From: Candidatus Bathyarchaeota archaeon
GTDB lineage: Archaea > Thermoproteota > Bathyarchaeia > 40CM-2-53-6
Length of the DNA stretch: 53,499 nucleotides
NCBI GenBank assembly: GCA_005881615.1
Contig: VBBR01000036.1
Location: 4,847 to 58,345, forward strand
Direction of reading: 5' to 3'
A program made the translations under genes and the position numbers. The stretch's first letter is position 1; the number at the start of each line of letters is the position of its first letter. Of this stretch, positions 8,898 through 17,401 are shown piece by piece. Below the pieces are notes generated by a model. It worked only from the letters and a program-made list of their open reading frames with translations, searched no databases and had not been told where the DNA came from.

Positions 8898-9398
8898 TTA
8901 CCGGGTCACCGAGAACGAGAATTGGGTGTTCCGTGAAGTCACCATGGTGATAGTGTAAGAGTAGCCTGAGGTGAATGTGAAGGCGTTTCCGGTCAGAGTG
9001 CAGGAAGATCCACAGCTCGTGTTGATGAGGACGATGATTCCCCTCACTTGGTTCGGAGCGATCACTGGAGGTGCATTGGGTGCTGCCCACGATATCCGTG
9101 AATACTGGTTTCCGCTGGAGTCTTTGACAAAGTAGCTGGTGAGAGTAACGTTTACTGTGCCGAGTTCTCGAATGTTCATTGTAACGTTCTGGCTGTTGAA
9201 GAAAGTGCAAGGGCTACATGCCTCAAGGGCCAAATTCTCTTGGCCTGTGGTAGGATGTACTAGTAAGGTGCCGAGTAGTCCTGTCGACCAGGCGTAGACC
9301 ATGACGGATGCAACGACGACGATGACGACCATGAGTAGAGATGCGAGTATAGTGTTGATGCCTTTCTTGTTCCCTGTTATTTTTTCCAATTTTTTCAC
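8898..9398 (-). CDS. Prepilin, paralogue of the next downstream pilin
   Basis: Small pilin subunit, up to 166 aa, signal GNKKG|INTILASLLMVVIVVVASVMVYAW. The annotated GTG at 9398 is very close to the SD-like AAGGAG, so the TTG at 9389 could be the true start. The body shares YFVKDSSGN and the terminal FSFSVTR with its paralogue; a CSPC and a CGSSC suggest a disulfide. Located 16 nt upstream of the second copy, same strand. Confidence 0.85.
   Translation of the reverse strand: MKKLEKITGNKKGINTILASLLMVVIVVVASVMVYAWSTGLLGTLLVHPTTGQENLALEACSPCTFFNSQNVTMNIRELGTVNVTLTSYFVKDSSGNQYSRISWAAPNAPPVIAPNQVRGIIVLINTSCGSSCTLTGNAFTFTSGYSYTITMVTSRNTQFSFSVTR
9253..9338 (-). repeat. 86-bp exact repeat, copy B (pilin N-terminal region)
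   Basis: Identical to 8736-8821; encodes the conserved assembly helix of the pilin. Indicates recent duplication or gene conversion restricted to the N-terminal part. Confidence 0.9.
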
Positions 9399-9531
9399 TC
9401 CTTGTAGTTTCCCTGTGGGCTCGTCCCAACCCTTTTCCCAGATTGAACCGAAGCCGGGGCTACGCGAGAAGGCGCGCTTGATTGGCTCGCTGGTACCGTG
9501 GTTCTGTAATGGAGGTTTCTAGGGGCGTTGT

Positions 9532-9786
9532 TCATGCGTGATCTCTTCCTGCTATACTGAGCCTGGTGTCTGTGTGGTCTACCCAGAAGACCCAGGACTT
9601 TGTCGTCTTCTGACCGCTGATGACGCCCTCCACTACGAGCTCGAGGAGCAGTGCCTTGGTGCTTTCCCAGTTTTTGAGCCCTGACTTGATCCGGACGTTT
9701 TCCACGTCCATTGGTATTGGTGCGCCAGAGAGAACGTGCAGTATTCGGTCGCGTAAGGTATCCTTCGATCTGTTCAATCGACTCAT
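9532..9786 (-). CDS. Small winged-helix DNA-binding protein
   Basis: 84-aa protein read from the ATG at 9786 (the longer track ORF lacks coding character before MSRLNRSK). The sequence RDRILHVLSGAPIPMDVENVRIKSGLKNWESTKALLLELVVEGVISGQKTTK fits a winged helix-turn-helix, with the recognition helix around WESTKALLLEL. It lies between the TrmB regulator and the pilin genes on the same strand, so it may regulate pilin expression. Function not established. Confidence 0.6.
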   Translation of the reverse strand: MSRLNRSKDTLRDRILHVLSGAPIPMDVENVRIKSGLKNWESTKALLLELVVEGVISGQKTTKSWVFWVDHTDTRLSIAGRDHA

Positions 9787-10004
9787 TTTGCTCTCTAGCT
9801 CTGGGGTCGTGGTGTGGATATCGCCCACAAGCCACTGACTACACCCAAGGCCGCATCGAACATAGGCATCATGTAACTTCGAAAATTGTCGAATAGTTAC
9901 ATGGACACTCGCGTGTATCAATCCCGAGAGAGAACCGGATATCCCCGGCAGTAATCGGGGAAAAACCCGTAGGGATGGTAGTTGTGTATCTTGCTATACC
10001 GTGA

Positions 10005-10886
10005 CTAGCGAGCTTTAGCTTTGACTACTTCCTTCTGTTGTGGTTGTGATGGCCAGAGCTGGTCGAACATTTTCTCGTGCGCTTTCACCAGCAACGGATC
10101 ATTTGTCCATGTAGCTACATCTTGTCCTGTCGCTACGTTTGTATCGTCAGGGATGTCTTCTGTGAAGATAATCTCTGCAGAGTCGGCGGTGAGGAATTTT
10201 ACCATCGGGCCGGCTGAGTTTCTGACTTCTATGACTTCTCCTAGTTCTCTTGCTACACTCTGGTTAGTCTGGTTTATCGGTGCTGCGACTCTGACCTTGG
10301 CTCCTCGTTCAGCGGCTTTCTCGAGAACTTCTGAGTGAGCTTTGTAGATTCTCACTAGCCCGTTCGCTGTGGTTGTGAAGAAAACGTTGACCTTGGCTTC
10401 GCCGATCATGTCTTGGACGCGCTTGTAGACCTTGTCTCTGCCTCTAACGCTCCAGAGATCGTATCTCTCGTATGGTTTCTCCGTATAGACGTATCTTGAG
10501 GATTCGAACGCCATAGCCAGGTTTTCGACGACCTGGACGCATTCCGTTGTCTCTTTGTTGAGTTTCTCGACTAGCGGTATGAGTACGTCGTTTAGCGAGA
10601 CGGCCATGTACCTTTCTGGTTTGCCTGGTACGATCCGCAACAATCCCTTACTTTCTAGTCCGCGGATGGCGCCGTAGGTTTTTGGCCTCGGAACTTTGCC
10701 GAGGAAGCTGATCTCGCTGGCGTTTCTGGGCCCCATCTTTGTCAGTACGACGTAGATCCGGGCTTCGTACTCTGTCAGTCCTAATTTCATTAGGGACTGT
10801 ACGCTGAATTCGTCTGCGGCCAACACTTTCACTCCTAGGCTTCTGTCGTTGTCGTTTGCGACGGGATTTAAAATAGACGATGTCAT
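10005..10886 (-). CDS. TrmB-family transcriptional regulator
   Basis: N-terminal winged HTH typical of TrmB (LGLTEYEARIYVVLTKMGPRNASEISFLGKVPRPKTYGAIRGLESKGLL, about residues 35-85), a coiled linker and a C-terminal PLD-like/effector domain (about 140-290). TrmB proteins sense sugars or other effectors and repress or activate transcription. The ATG at 10886 overlaps the TAA of the prepilin peptidase gene (TAATG), so translation is coupled and the regulator probably belongs to the pilus regulon. The track ORF starts 11 codons earlier inside the neighbouring gene. Confidence 0.85.
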   Translation of the reverse strand: MTSSILNPVANDNDRSLGVKVLAADEFSVQSLMKLGLTEYEARIYVVLTKMGPRNASEISFLGKVPRPKTYGAIRGLESKGLLRIVPGKPERYMAVSLNDVLIPLVEKLNKETTECVQVVENLAMAFESSRYVYTEKPYERYDLWSVRGRDKVYKRVQDMIGEAKVNVFFTTTANGLVRIYKAHSEVLEKAAERGAKVRVAAPINQTNQSVARELGEVIEVRNSAGPMVKFLTADSAEIIFTEDIPDDTNVATGQDVATWTNDPLLVKAHEKMFDQLWPSQPQQKEVVKAKAR

Positions 10887-11698
10887 TATGAAACCCCCAC
10901 GGCTCTGAAAAAGAGCCACATCAGCAAATCACCAATCACAACGGTCACGACCAGGCTCGCAGTCATGAATACTAGATGAGGAAGACCAGGGGTAACCCAG
11001 ACACCATCCGAGAATAGCCCCTGATCCTTGTATCCCTGAAGCCCTGCCACAAGTTTGTCTCGTTCCTCATCTACAGAAGAAACGAGATGCAGGTGTCTCA
11101 CAGGCCGAGAATCAACAACAGCCACCTGTTCCGCCGGGTACAGATGTGTGCTGGATTGCAGCACATTGAAACTGGTCTTGTACGAAGTCAGAAGAACCAA
11201 AGCTTTTCTCAAAATCGATTCTTTCTCGAACCCTTGAAAGAGACCCTTGCCCGCGGAAGACCTCGACAGTACGTTCTTTCCCAATAGAATGAACATCATA
11301 CTGATAGAGAGCAGGAACGAGTTGACAAGAATCGCGATTGGAAACGGATAGAAAACCAGCGGACCTTGCCAAAGCGGAGAGAGAAAAGCCGGAGCAACTG
11401 GAAGAGCGAGAGCGATACACATCAAGGCTTTGCTGTCAGCTCCACCCATCGCTCCGAACTGGAAGAGAAGGAACGCGACCACAATGGTCGCTGCGGCAGA
11501 GACGAGGAGAATCACGGCCGTATCCGGGGAAAAAACGATTCGCCCTATGAACAAGACGGCTGCTATGGGAGCGTAGATTATCCAGAATCTATTGGAGACC
11601 TCTCGAGTCTTCAGATCGCTGAGTGACGCCACTATGAGCACTCCCAAGCTGATAATGAGAGCTGCCAGATCGATGCTCGACGGCGTAGCGGTACTCAT
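10886..11698 (-). CDS. Prepilin/preflagellin peptidase (A24, FlaK/PibD type)
   Basis: Integral-membrane aspartic protease that cleaves class III signal peptides of the prepilins in this locus. The two catalytic Asp regions are visible: SLSDLKTREVSN near residue 26 and the GxGD-like GAMGGADSKALM near residue 88. Several hydrophobic segments, a long cytoplasmic or extracytoplasmic stretch (about 150-240) and a final membrane helix. It is the first gene of the minus-strand pilus cluster, directly followed by TrmB. Confidence 0.85.
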   Translation of the reverse strand: MSTATPSSIDLAALIISLGVLIVASLSDLKTREVSNRFWIIYAPIAAVLFIGRIVFSPDTAVILLVSAAATIVVAFLLFQFGAMGGADSKALMCIALALPVAPAFLSPLWQGPLVFYPFPIAILVNSFLLSISMMFILLGKNVLSRSSAGKGLFQGFEKESILRKALVLLTSYKTSFNVLQSSTHLYPAEQVAVVDSRPVRHLHLVSSVDEERDKLVAGLQGYKDQGLFSDGVWVTPGLPHLVFMTASLVVTVVIGDLLMWLFFRAVGVS

Positions 11699-11756
11699 CG
11701 ACTTTCAGTTTTCCCGCTTTACATTGGAATCGGGCATATCAGTTCTGAAACCAACA

Positions 11757-12971
11757 CTAGTGATGGTCGGTACTACTCAGCATGGTTCCGCTAACCTTCG
11801 CAAGGTGGGTTGGCTTCGAGGCATCGACTCCAGGGATTACCGTAGGCGTCGGGTTCCCAATCAACGCTTCAGCTGCCTCGCCTTTTGAACGGTCGAACCT
11901 CAACCGCCCACACCGTGAGATGTTTATCGCAGCAACCACATCACGGTCGACCCAAATCTCACACTTCCAGCACCGAAGAGCTCTTCTTGGTCTGCCGTCC
12001 GATTGGAGTCTCTCCCCGTATTTCGGACAGATGCTACTGGTCCCAAATGTCTCACGTCTCGACAAACGTACAACGGGTAAACCTATCCAAGCCGCTTTAT
12101 ACTCGATCTGAGATTGAGCCTTGCCAAATGACCATCCGTTCATCCTCCCTCGGAAGCTCTTCCCCTGCCAGTTTCCCTTTCGGTAGAGTCGTCGTATCCC
12201 GCGGATGCTCTCTAATACAACTGCCTTCTTTTCTTCGAACGCTCGGTGCACAATCGATTTCGTGGCATTGTGAAGGAGATTAAGGGCACGGTTTTGTCGG
12301 CGCTTACCATATTTCATCGCAAGCCTCTGCCCGATCCGGCGATCGTTTCTCTTGAAGGACGATACTATGCTCACGGTTGTGTTGGCTATTTCAACGGCCA
12401 TAGACAGATCGTATTGGATAACTGTCTCTTCGTCTCCGCAAGTCAAGTTGCGCAGGTTTCGGTCAACACCTACCGTGCCTGTGCACTCAAGCGTCACAAC
12501 CTCCTTTGAGATACAGAGACTCAGTGTGGTAGCAGTAAGTGTGAAGGAGCGCACACGCAGGGTTTTGTCGGATAGTACTAAGGCGGTATGCTTCGTCAGA
12601 GGAATTGTTTCGTATGCCTTTCGGCCTATCGGTATTTGCAAGTGACCATTCTGAATCTTGAAGTTGTAGCACGAGATCAGCAGGGGCTTAACTGCGTATG
12701 GACTCTTTGTAGCGAAACCTCTCCTCAGAGATTTCTTTCTTGAGGCCAAGATACCTGCGGCTCGGGATATTGCACAGAGCTTGTAGCAGGATGGAGAAGG
12801 GTAGCCCTTGAGCTCTCTGTATGAGAGGAGGCACAGACTCTTGAGGGACGAGACATTCTGCGAAAGCCCGATCACTATGCATCGATTTACCATTCTTCTG
12901 AATAAGTCGAGAAGTTCCAGAACCTCGGTCGACGGAGAATAGTTCTGCTTTACTGACTTTTTTGCAAGCAC
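11757..12971 (-). CDS. tnpB: TnpB-like RNA-guided nuclease of an IS200/IS605 (IS1341-type) element
   Basis: 404 aa, GTG start. TnpB proteins are RuvC-fold nucleases guided by an RNA made from the 3' end of their own gene. RuvC acidic residues are present: GVDRN (D170), VVLESIRG (E254) and VDRDVVAAIN (D344). The zinc ribbon between the last two is damaged: CPKYGE ... CWKC, with Tyr where the second Cys of CPxC belongs, explained by one TGC to TAC change. No tnpA is nearby, so the element is not autonomous as seen. The 3' end codes for the common tail NPTPTVIPGVDASKPTH and includes a small hairpin (ACCTT-GCG-AAGGT). Confidence 0.88.
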   Translation of the reverse strand: MLAKKSVKQNYSPSTEVLELLDLFRRMVNRCIVIGLSQNVSSLKSLCLLSYRELKGYPSPSCYKLCAISRAAGILASRKKSLRRGFATKSPYAVKPLLISCYNFKIQNGHLQIPIGRKAYETIPLTKHTALVLSDKTLRVRSFTLTATTLSLCISKEVVTLECTGTVGVDRNLRNLTCGDEETVIQYDLSMAVEIANTTVSIVSSFKRNDRRIGQRLAMKYGKRRQNRALNLLHNATKSIVHRAFEEKKAVVLESIRGIRRLYRKGNWQGKSFRGRMNGWSFGKAQSQIEYKAAWIGLPVVRLSRRETFGTSSICPKYGERLQSDGRPRRALRCWKCEIWVDRDVVAAINISRCGRLRFDRSKGEAAEALIGNPTPTVIPGVDASKPTHLAKVSGTMLSSTDHH

Positions 12972-13114
12972 AGGGCACCGATTCTGGAACGCGCCCAGTT
13001 AGGTCGAAGAGAGACCCGAAAATGAATCAGCACAGGCCTCCCTAACTTCATAAGGTGTTCGGCCGAAAGCTTAAAACTGAACAGCCCAGACCTCAAACTC
13101 GGCTGTTCCAAAAA

Positions 13115-13348
13115 ATGCCTATGGCTTTCGTTCTGATAAAGGCCGAGATCGGATCCGAAGACCAAGTCGTCAAGGAACTAAAGTCGGTTCCACAGGTCAA
13201 AGAGGCTTACATGGTCTACGGAGTATACGACATCGTCGCAAAGGTCTCTGCTGACACCATGGACAAGCTGAAAGAGATCATCACCTGGAAAGTACGCCAT
13301 CTCAATAAGGTAAAATCCACTCTCACTATGATAGTGATCGAGAACTAG
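13115..13348 (+). CDS. Lrp/AsnC-type ligand-binding (RAM) domain protein
   Basis: 77-aa stand-alone sensor domain: MAFVLIKAEIGSEDQVVKELKSVPQVKEAYMVYGVYDIVAKV matches the beta-alpha-beta RAM fold of Lrp/AsnC regulators; no HTH is encoded. Such stand-alone domains form oligomers that bind amino acids. Start chosen at MPMAF because the upstream part of the track ORF is not domain-like; the ATG two codons later is also possible. It precedes TiaS by 36 bp on the same strand. Confidence 0.85.
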   Translation: MPMAFVLIKAEIGSEDQVVKELKSVPQVKEAYMVYGVYDIVAKVSADTMDKLKEIITWKVRHLNKVKSTLTMIVIEN

Positions 13349-13384
13349 TACAGCCCTCAAGTCCTATTCTTAGACTCCACTTTC

Positions 13385-14761
13385 ATGGAATCTCGCCCAG
13401 TGCTAACTGAGTTTCACATCGGAATCGACGACACCGATTCAAGACTCGGAGGATGCACTACATACACTGCGACTGTTCTCTTCCAAGAATTAGTATCGAA
13501 GGGATTCAAACCCCTCGATTTCCCCTGGCTGGTCAGGCTTAACCCTAACACTCCTTGGAAAACGCGAGGAAACGGAGCCATCTCACTACACTTCGTTCTC
13601 GAAGAAGAACAACTGCAAGAGGTCAAGAAAATAGCTGTTGCAGTTGTCGAACGGACTACCGACCTCAACCAGCGGTCAACAGACCCAGCTGTTGTATTCC
13701 TCAAAGGTCTGGTACCAAGTCCATTGGGTGAATTTTCTATGCGAGCACTGCACGATATTCTATCCGTCAAAGAAGCTCGACACATCGCCAATGCAGTAGG
13801 CGCGGAAACCCACTTGCTCAAAGGGTCCCGGGGACTCGTCGGAGCATTAGCAAGTGTTGGAGCCGAATTCGGCCAAGATCACACTTTTGAGATCATAGCG
13901 TATCGAACGCATGAAAATCGTGGGAGTGTAAGAAGGGTGAACCAAGATTCTGTTCGACAGATGGACGCGATGTATCGGGGATCGACTTTCAACAATATTG
14001 ACCCTGAAACAGGGCGAGTGCTCATTTGCCCCCACGGCCCGGACCCTGTGCTATTTGGAATCCGGGGCGAGGACCCTGCCAATCTCGTAAACGCGTGCGC
14101 GCTAGTTGGCGTTGAAGAACAGGTTGAAAGGATCATGGTCTTCAAGACCAACCAGGGCACAGACGCCCATCTCAATTGTCGTAGGACCATTCGGGTCCTC
14201 CGACCCTATCAGTCTACTGTGATTGCCGGAACGATAAGCGATACCCCTCGGATTATTCGAGGAGGCCACACAATTTTCGAAACAAGCGACGAGACAGGAT
14301 CGATCGACTGCGCAGCCTATAGCAAGACCGGAACTATGCGCGAAACCGCTACCCACCTAATCCCTGGAGACATGGTCATTGTTTCAGGTGGAATTCGCCT
14401 TCGGCGGATCGGAGAATTGACTCTGAATGTTGAAAAGCTGGAAGTAACAGGATTGGCTAATGCAATCCGGTGGGAAAACCCTCTTTGTTCAGACTGCGGA
14501 ACACGCTGCGAATCCATGGGTAATGGTCAGGGCTTCCGATGTAGAAAATGCAACCTCCATTTCCGAAAAGCGTCTAAGAGCCCAAAGTCGGAACCTCGGG
14601 CGATCATGCGTGGAATATATCTCCCACCACCTAGAGCGCATCGTCACTTGACGAAGCCCGCCTCAAGGTACGGGTTCCGCACACCAAAACCTTCCAATGC
14701 TAGTCGTGCTATAATTGACTCAACATTAGGGTCGTTGGTTTCTGTTCCTGTTGTTTCGTAA
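13385..14761 (+). CDS. tiaS: tRNA(Ile2) 2-agmatinylcytidine synthetase TiaS
   Basis: Modifies C34 of tRNA-Ile(CAU) to agmatidine with ATP and agmatine, so that the tRNA reads AUA. The signature FHIGIDDTDSRLGGCTTY is at residues ~10-27, followed by the THUMP-like and ferredoxin-like regions (PWLVRLNPNTPWKTRGNGA), an OB-fold part (STVIAGTISDTPRIIRGGH) and a C-terminal zinc ribbon CSDCGTRC ... CRKC near 368-393. Length 458 aa is normal. An archaea-specific gene. Confidence 0.93.
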   Translation: MESRPVLTEFHIGIDDTDSRLGGCTTYTATVLFQELVSKGFKPLDFPWLVRLNPNTPWKTRGNGAISLHFVLEEEQLQEVKKIAVAVVERTTDLNQRSTDPAVVFLKGLVPSPLGEFSMRALHDILSVKEARHIANAVGAETHLLKGSRGLVGALASVGAEFGQDHTFEIIAYRTHENRGSVRRVNQDSVRQMDAMYRGSTFNNIDPETGRVLICPHGPDPVLFGIRGEDPANLVNACALVGVEEQVERIMVFKTNQGTDAHLNCRRTIRVLRPYQSTVIAGTISDTPRIIRGGHTIFETSDETGSIDCAAYSKTGTMRETATHLIPGDMVIVSGGIRLRRIGELTLNVEKLEVTGLANAIRWENPLCSDCGTRCESMGNGQGFRCRKCNLHFRKASKSPKSEPRAIMRGIYLPPPRAHRHLTKPASRYGFRTPKPSNASRAIIDSTLGSLVSVPVVS

Positions 14762-14868
14762 TCCAAGGGCATCCATAGGATTTTCGCCATCTCAAGTCTG
14801 CCATGCGGAGCTCAAAGTTGGTTTGCCAGACTGTTGCGGCCTAGTTCTGGTGAACTTTACTGCGCAGA

Positions 14869-16119
14869 TTACCAACAGGGAGGACAGATTCTGTTTTCTA
14901 GGCGTGACTGCATTGGCAGTCCAAGCCCTACGGAAAAGTAGAGGTATCCATCCACAAAGTTGGCGTGTGACGAGACGAAGATGAAGTAGATGTAGTTCCA
15001 CGGGAGTGGGAACGATGAAGCAGGCGGAGTCCAGCCCATCGTAATCTGGGCCATATCTCCAACCGGAATTATGATCGGAAGCTTTGTGCAGTTCAAGGAC
15101 TGTGTTGTTCCACACTGGACCTGGTGTCCAGAAGCAAGCTGCCACGTTAGGTTGCCGGCCAATGGGATATTGGTCATGTAGGCTGAGACAAACTTCACTG
15201 GTATCGATCCTGTGTTCAAGACGTCCACCTCGACGTTGCCGATGCAGACGCCTTGGCTCCCGCCCGAGATTATGTTGTATCCGGTGCCGCACCAGCCGTT
15301 GGTGCCGTATTTTGCAACGCCGTTCACGGTATTCGAGGCAACTACGACAACACCGTTTTGGTCAAGGTCAAGACTCCCTACCGTATTGCCGATTATCGAA
15401 CCCTGATCGGCGCTTTCAACCTCCAGCCTCCCGGAAACATGATTCCCTACGAAAAAGGTCTGATGACCAACCTCGTTCTCCACCTGTCCAGTTACGGTCG
15501 AGTTAGTCATGGTGAACGTGCCCCCACTACCACCACCGTACATTGCAGAGCAGCAACCGTCATGGGGTATTGACAAATTGCCGGAGGTGTTGAGTGAACT
15601 CCCTGAAATATTGGTGGCTTGTACGTTGTACAAGCCCGTCCATCCGTAGACGTTAGCGTTCCTCAGGGTTATGCTTTGTGAGTAATTGCCGATCAAATCC
15701 CCGTTAATGGTGGCTCTTACCACGGTCAAGTTGGCACCAGTCATCACAAACACGTTGTGAACTGATGCGGTAATCACGCAGACGCCATTGATCGGGACAA
15801 TGACGTCCCCAGAGTATGGTGACGTAATGGACCCGTTGCATGTCGTGAATGGACTCGAAGGGGAACATCCTATGGGCGACCCCGTGCACGAATCCACGGT
15901 CTCGGGTATCCTTTGGACAAATGTTGCGAATTGGCCTCGTACCGTATTGAATTTTTCTGAGTATGCGGCGCCTGCATTATCTTGGCCAGTTTGGGATGTG
16001 AAGGTGGGCACTACCCAGACGTAGATGATTGTGGACATGATTATTACGATGACAACCATCAATACTTCTGCGACGATCGGCGCCATTCCCTTTCGTGAGC
16101 GACGGAACGAGGAGAGCAC
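14869..16119 (-). CDS. Large prepilin-like protein with predicted beta-helix body
   Basis: GTG start, then SRKG|MAPIVAEVLMVVIVIIMSTIIYVWVV, a class III prepilin signal and assembly helix. The 390-residue body is unlike normal pilins: it contains short, regular, Asn/Thr/Val/Gly strands (ANLTVVRATINGDLIGNYSQ, SITLRNANVYGWTG, MTNSTVTGQVENEVG, DQGSIIGNTVGSL) that look like coils of a right-handed beta-helix, followed by a second beta domain with a CTKLP/CGTTQ Cys pair. Likely a minor tip pilin that binds a surface or polysaccharide. It is about 3.2 kb from the pilus locus and has no pilus neighbours. Confidence 0.75.
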   Translation of the reverse strand: MLSSFRRSRKGMAPIVAEVLMVVIVIIMSTIIYVWVVPTFTSQTGQDNAGAAYSEKFNTVRGQFATFVQRIPETVDSCTGSPIGCSPSSPFTTCNGSITSPYSGDVIVPINGVCVITASVHNVFVMTGANLTVVRATINGDLIGNYSQSITLRNANVYGWTGLYNVQATNISGSSLNTSGNLSIPHDGCCSAMYGGGSGGTFTMTNSTVTGQVENEVGHQTFFVGNHVSGRLEVESADQGSIIGNTVGSLDLDQNGVVVVASNTVNGVAKYGTNGWCGTGYNIISGGSQGVCIGNVEVDVLNTGSIPVKFVSAYMTNIPLAGNLTWQLASGHQVQCGTTQSLNCTKLPIIIPVGDMAQITMGWTPPASSFPLPWNYIYFIFVSSHANFVDGYLYFSVGLGLPMQSRLENRICPPCW

Positions 16120-16511
16120 GGCTACTCACTAGTCGTTACGTCACTTCGTAGCAAAAGGAGCGTGTTACACGTGCTAGGGTCTCTTCAGGACAGCCCTAGT
16201 TTCTCGCTCTTGCTTTTCTCCGGAGGCTCTTGAGGGGAACGAAGGAACCCTCACCTGAAGAGCAATGATCATTTTCACGGGCTCCAAGGTAAGGCTATGA
16301 CAGGAGCACCTCTGGTTTCGCTTGGGGGATTTTTCCATTTTCAATCCACGTCCCAAGACATCTCTTCTCGCCGAACACGCTTCCCGTAATTTGGGAGGCT
16401 AGGGCGCGGATGAAGTGACAACTCGAAGCCAAACCTGAACAGGGTCGCAAAGATGGCTTTGTTCGAGGGCATGGAAAAGAAGAAAAGCACGTCATCTGAA
16501 GCTCCGGGCGT
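16120..16511. other. Intergenic region upstream of tRNA-Met; nothing recognised
   Basis: About 390 bp between the divergent large prepilin gene and the tRNA. The two short minus-strand ORFs of the track here show no protein-like features. It should contain the promoters of both flanking genes. Confidence 0.4.
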
Positions 16512-16561
16512 AGCGGGGTGGGGTAGCCAGGTTTAACCCGCAGGGCTCATAACCCTGAGAT

Positions 16562-16587
16562 TGATCGATGCGAGTTCGATCCTCAAG
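16562..16587 (+). other. tRNA intron 1 (variable loop, 47/48)
   Basis: 26-nt intron defined by a complete bulge-helix-bulge: two 3-nt bulges separated by the 4-bp helix TGAG/CTCA. Cleavage within the bulges leaves V loop AGATC. Confidence 0.85.
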
Positions 16588-16599
16588 CGGTGGTTCGAA

Positions 16600-16621
16600 G
16601 GGCCCGTGTGGGACCCGAAAA
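16600..16621 (+). other. tRNA intron 2 (T loop, 59/60)
   Basis: 22-nt intron; the bulge-helix-bulge uses the T stem itself as outer helix and TTCG/CGAA as central helix. Splicing yields TTCGAAT. Confidence 0.87.
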
Positions 16622-16671
16622 TCCACCCCCCGCTACCAAGGTTAGCGACTTACTGGTTTCACTCGGAAGTG

Positions 16672-17322
16672 TCAGGGTTCATTAACGCTGTCCACATGAA
16701 GAACCGGCGTGAGGCGGATCTGATTGGTGCCATCAATCACTATGTGCGGACGATCTACAATTATGCTTGTTGTCATCTGACCACTTATTCTGGCGTCCGG
16801 GGTTAGTGGGACTTTCAGCATTTCACTCGGGACGCCGACTGTTTTGACGCTGACCAACCCTGACCAGTCTTTGACCGCCGCTACCGCATTGGAGACATGC
16901 AGCCGGATCATCGTAATGTTTTCCGCGGGAATCTCGGCGGAAGCGATCAGAGCCAAGACATTGGTGGGTTTGAGCAAGTCTATTGTGGTAGTAGTCCAGT
17001 GTGGGATTGGCACCCAACTATCGTTCGGGTCCCCGCTCTTGTGCAGCGAAGCAGAGTCGATTGTGACGTTAAGGCTGACTATGTTGGCGGCGGGTTTCCC
17101 GGATGATTGGATGACGCGCGGAGTCGCGGACGAGAACGCAACTTGAGTAGCTATCGGCTGATTGCTTAGTATATCCGATTGTATACCGGAAAAGTAGATT
17201 GAAAGAGTACCGTCTTTAGCCAGAAATGGAGCGGGTACCACTTGGAAAGCGGCTATCGTTGACCCGGCTATGAGCAGGCCGAAAAGGCCGTAGATAACCA
17301 TCCTTCTGGTTGCTAGGTCCAC
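16672..17322 (-). CDS. DUF4382-domain membrane-anchored protein
   Basis: 216 aa, GTG start preceded by a strong SD (TAGGAGG). One N-terminal hydrophobic helix (residues ~9-27, VIYGLFGLLIAGSTIAAF) anchors an extracytoplasmic beta domain that matches DUF4382: LSIYFSG near 41-47, VTIDSASLHKSGDPNDSWVPI, TIDLLKPTNVLALIASAEIPAENITMIRLHVSNA. DUF4382 proteins are surface proteins of unknown function in archaea and bacteria. No close operon partners. Confidence 0.8.
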   Translation of the reverse strand: MDLATRRMVIYGLFGLLIAGSTIAAFQVVPAPFLAKDGTLSIYFSGIQSDILSNQPIATQVAFSSATPRVIQSSGKPAANIVSLNVTIDSASLHKSGDPNDSWVPIPHWTTTTIDLLKPTNVLALIASAEIPAENITMIRLHVSNAVAAVKDWSGLVSVKTVGVPSEMLKVPLTPDARISGQMTTSIIVDRPHIVIDGTNQIRLTPVLHVDSVNEP

Positions 17323-17401
17323 AGTCTATTCCTCCTACGTTAATGTCACTCTGTCAATTAACTCAACGATTTTGAACACCTGTTCTAGATTTTGACGGGT
17401 T

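Larger units (their letters stand above)
16512..16638 (+). tRNA. Initiator tRNA-Met (CAU) with two introns
   Basis: Acceptor AGCGGGG/CCCCGCT, discriminator A and encoded CCA; D stem GGGT/ACCC; anticodon stem CAGGG/CCCTG with loop CTCATAA (anticodon CAT at 16548-16550). The A1-T72 pair and three G-C pairs next to the anticodon loop are the archaeal initiator signature. The variable loop and the T loop are each interrupted. Intron 1 is 16562-16587 (26 nt): helix CC/GG, bulge AG|C, 4-bp TGAG/CTCA, bulge AT|T, helix GATCGA/TCGATC. Intron 2 is 16600-16621 (22 nt): T stem GGTGG/CCACC, bulge AA|T, 4-bp TTCG/CGAA, bulge AA|G. Removal restores a standard 79-nt tRNA with V loop AGATC and T loop TTCGAAT. 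Confidence 0.93.

Noticed and set aside
9395-9835. 146-aa minus-strand ORF overlapping pilin and HTH genes
   Set aside because: Arg/Gln/His-rich shadow of the real HTH gene in another frame.
11782-12645. Plus-strand ORFs over the TnpB gene
   Set aside because: Antisense shadows; the minus strand has intact RuvC motifs.
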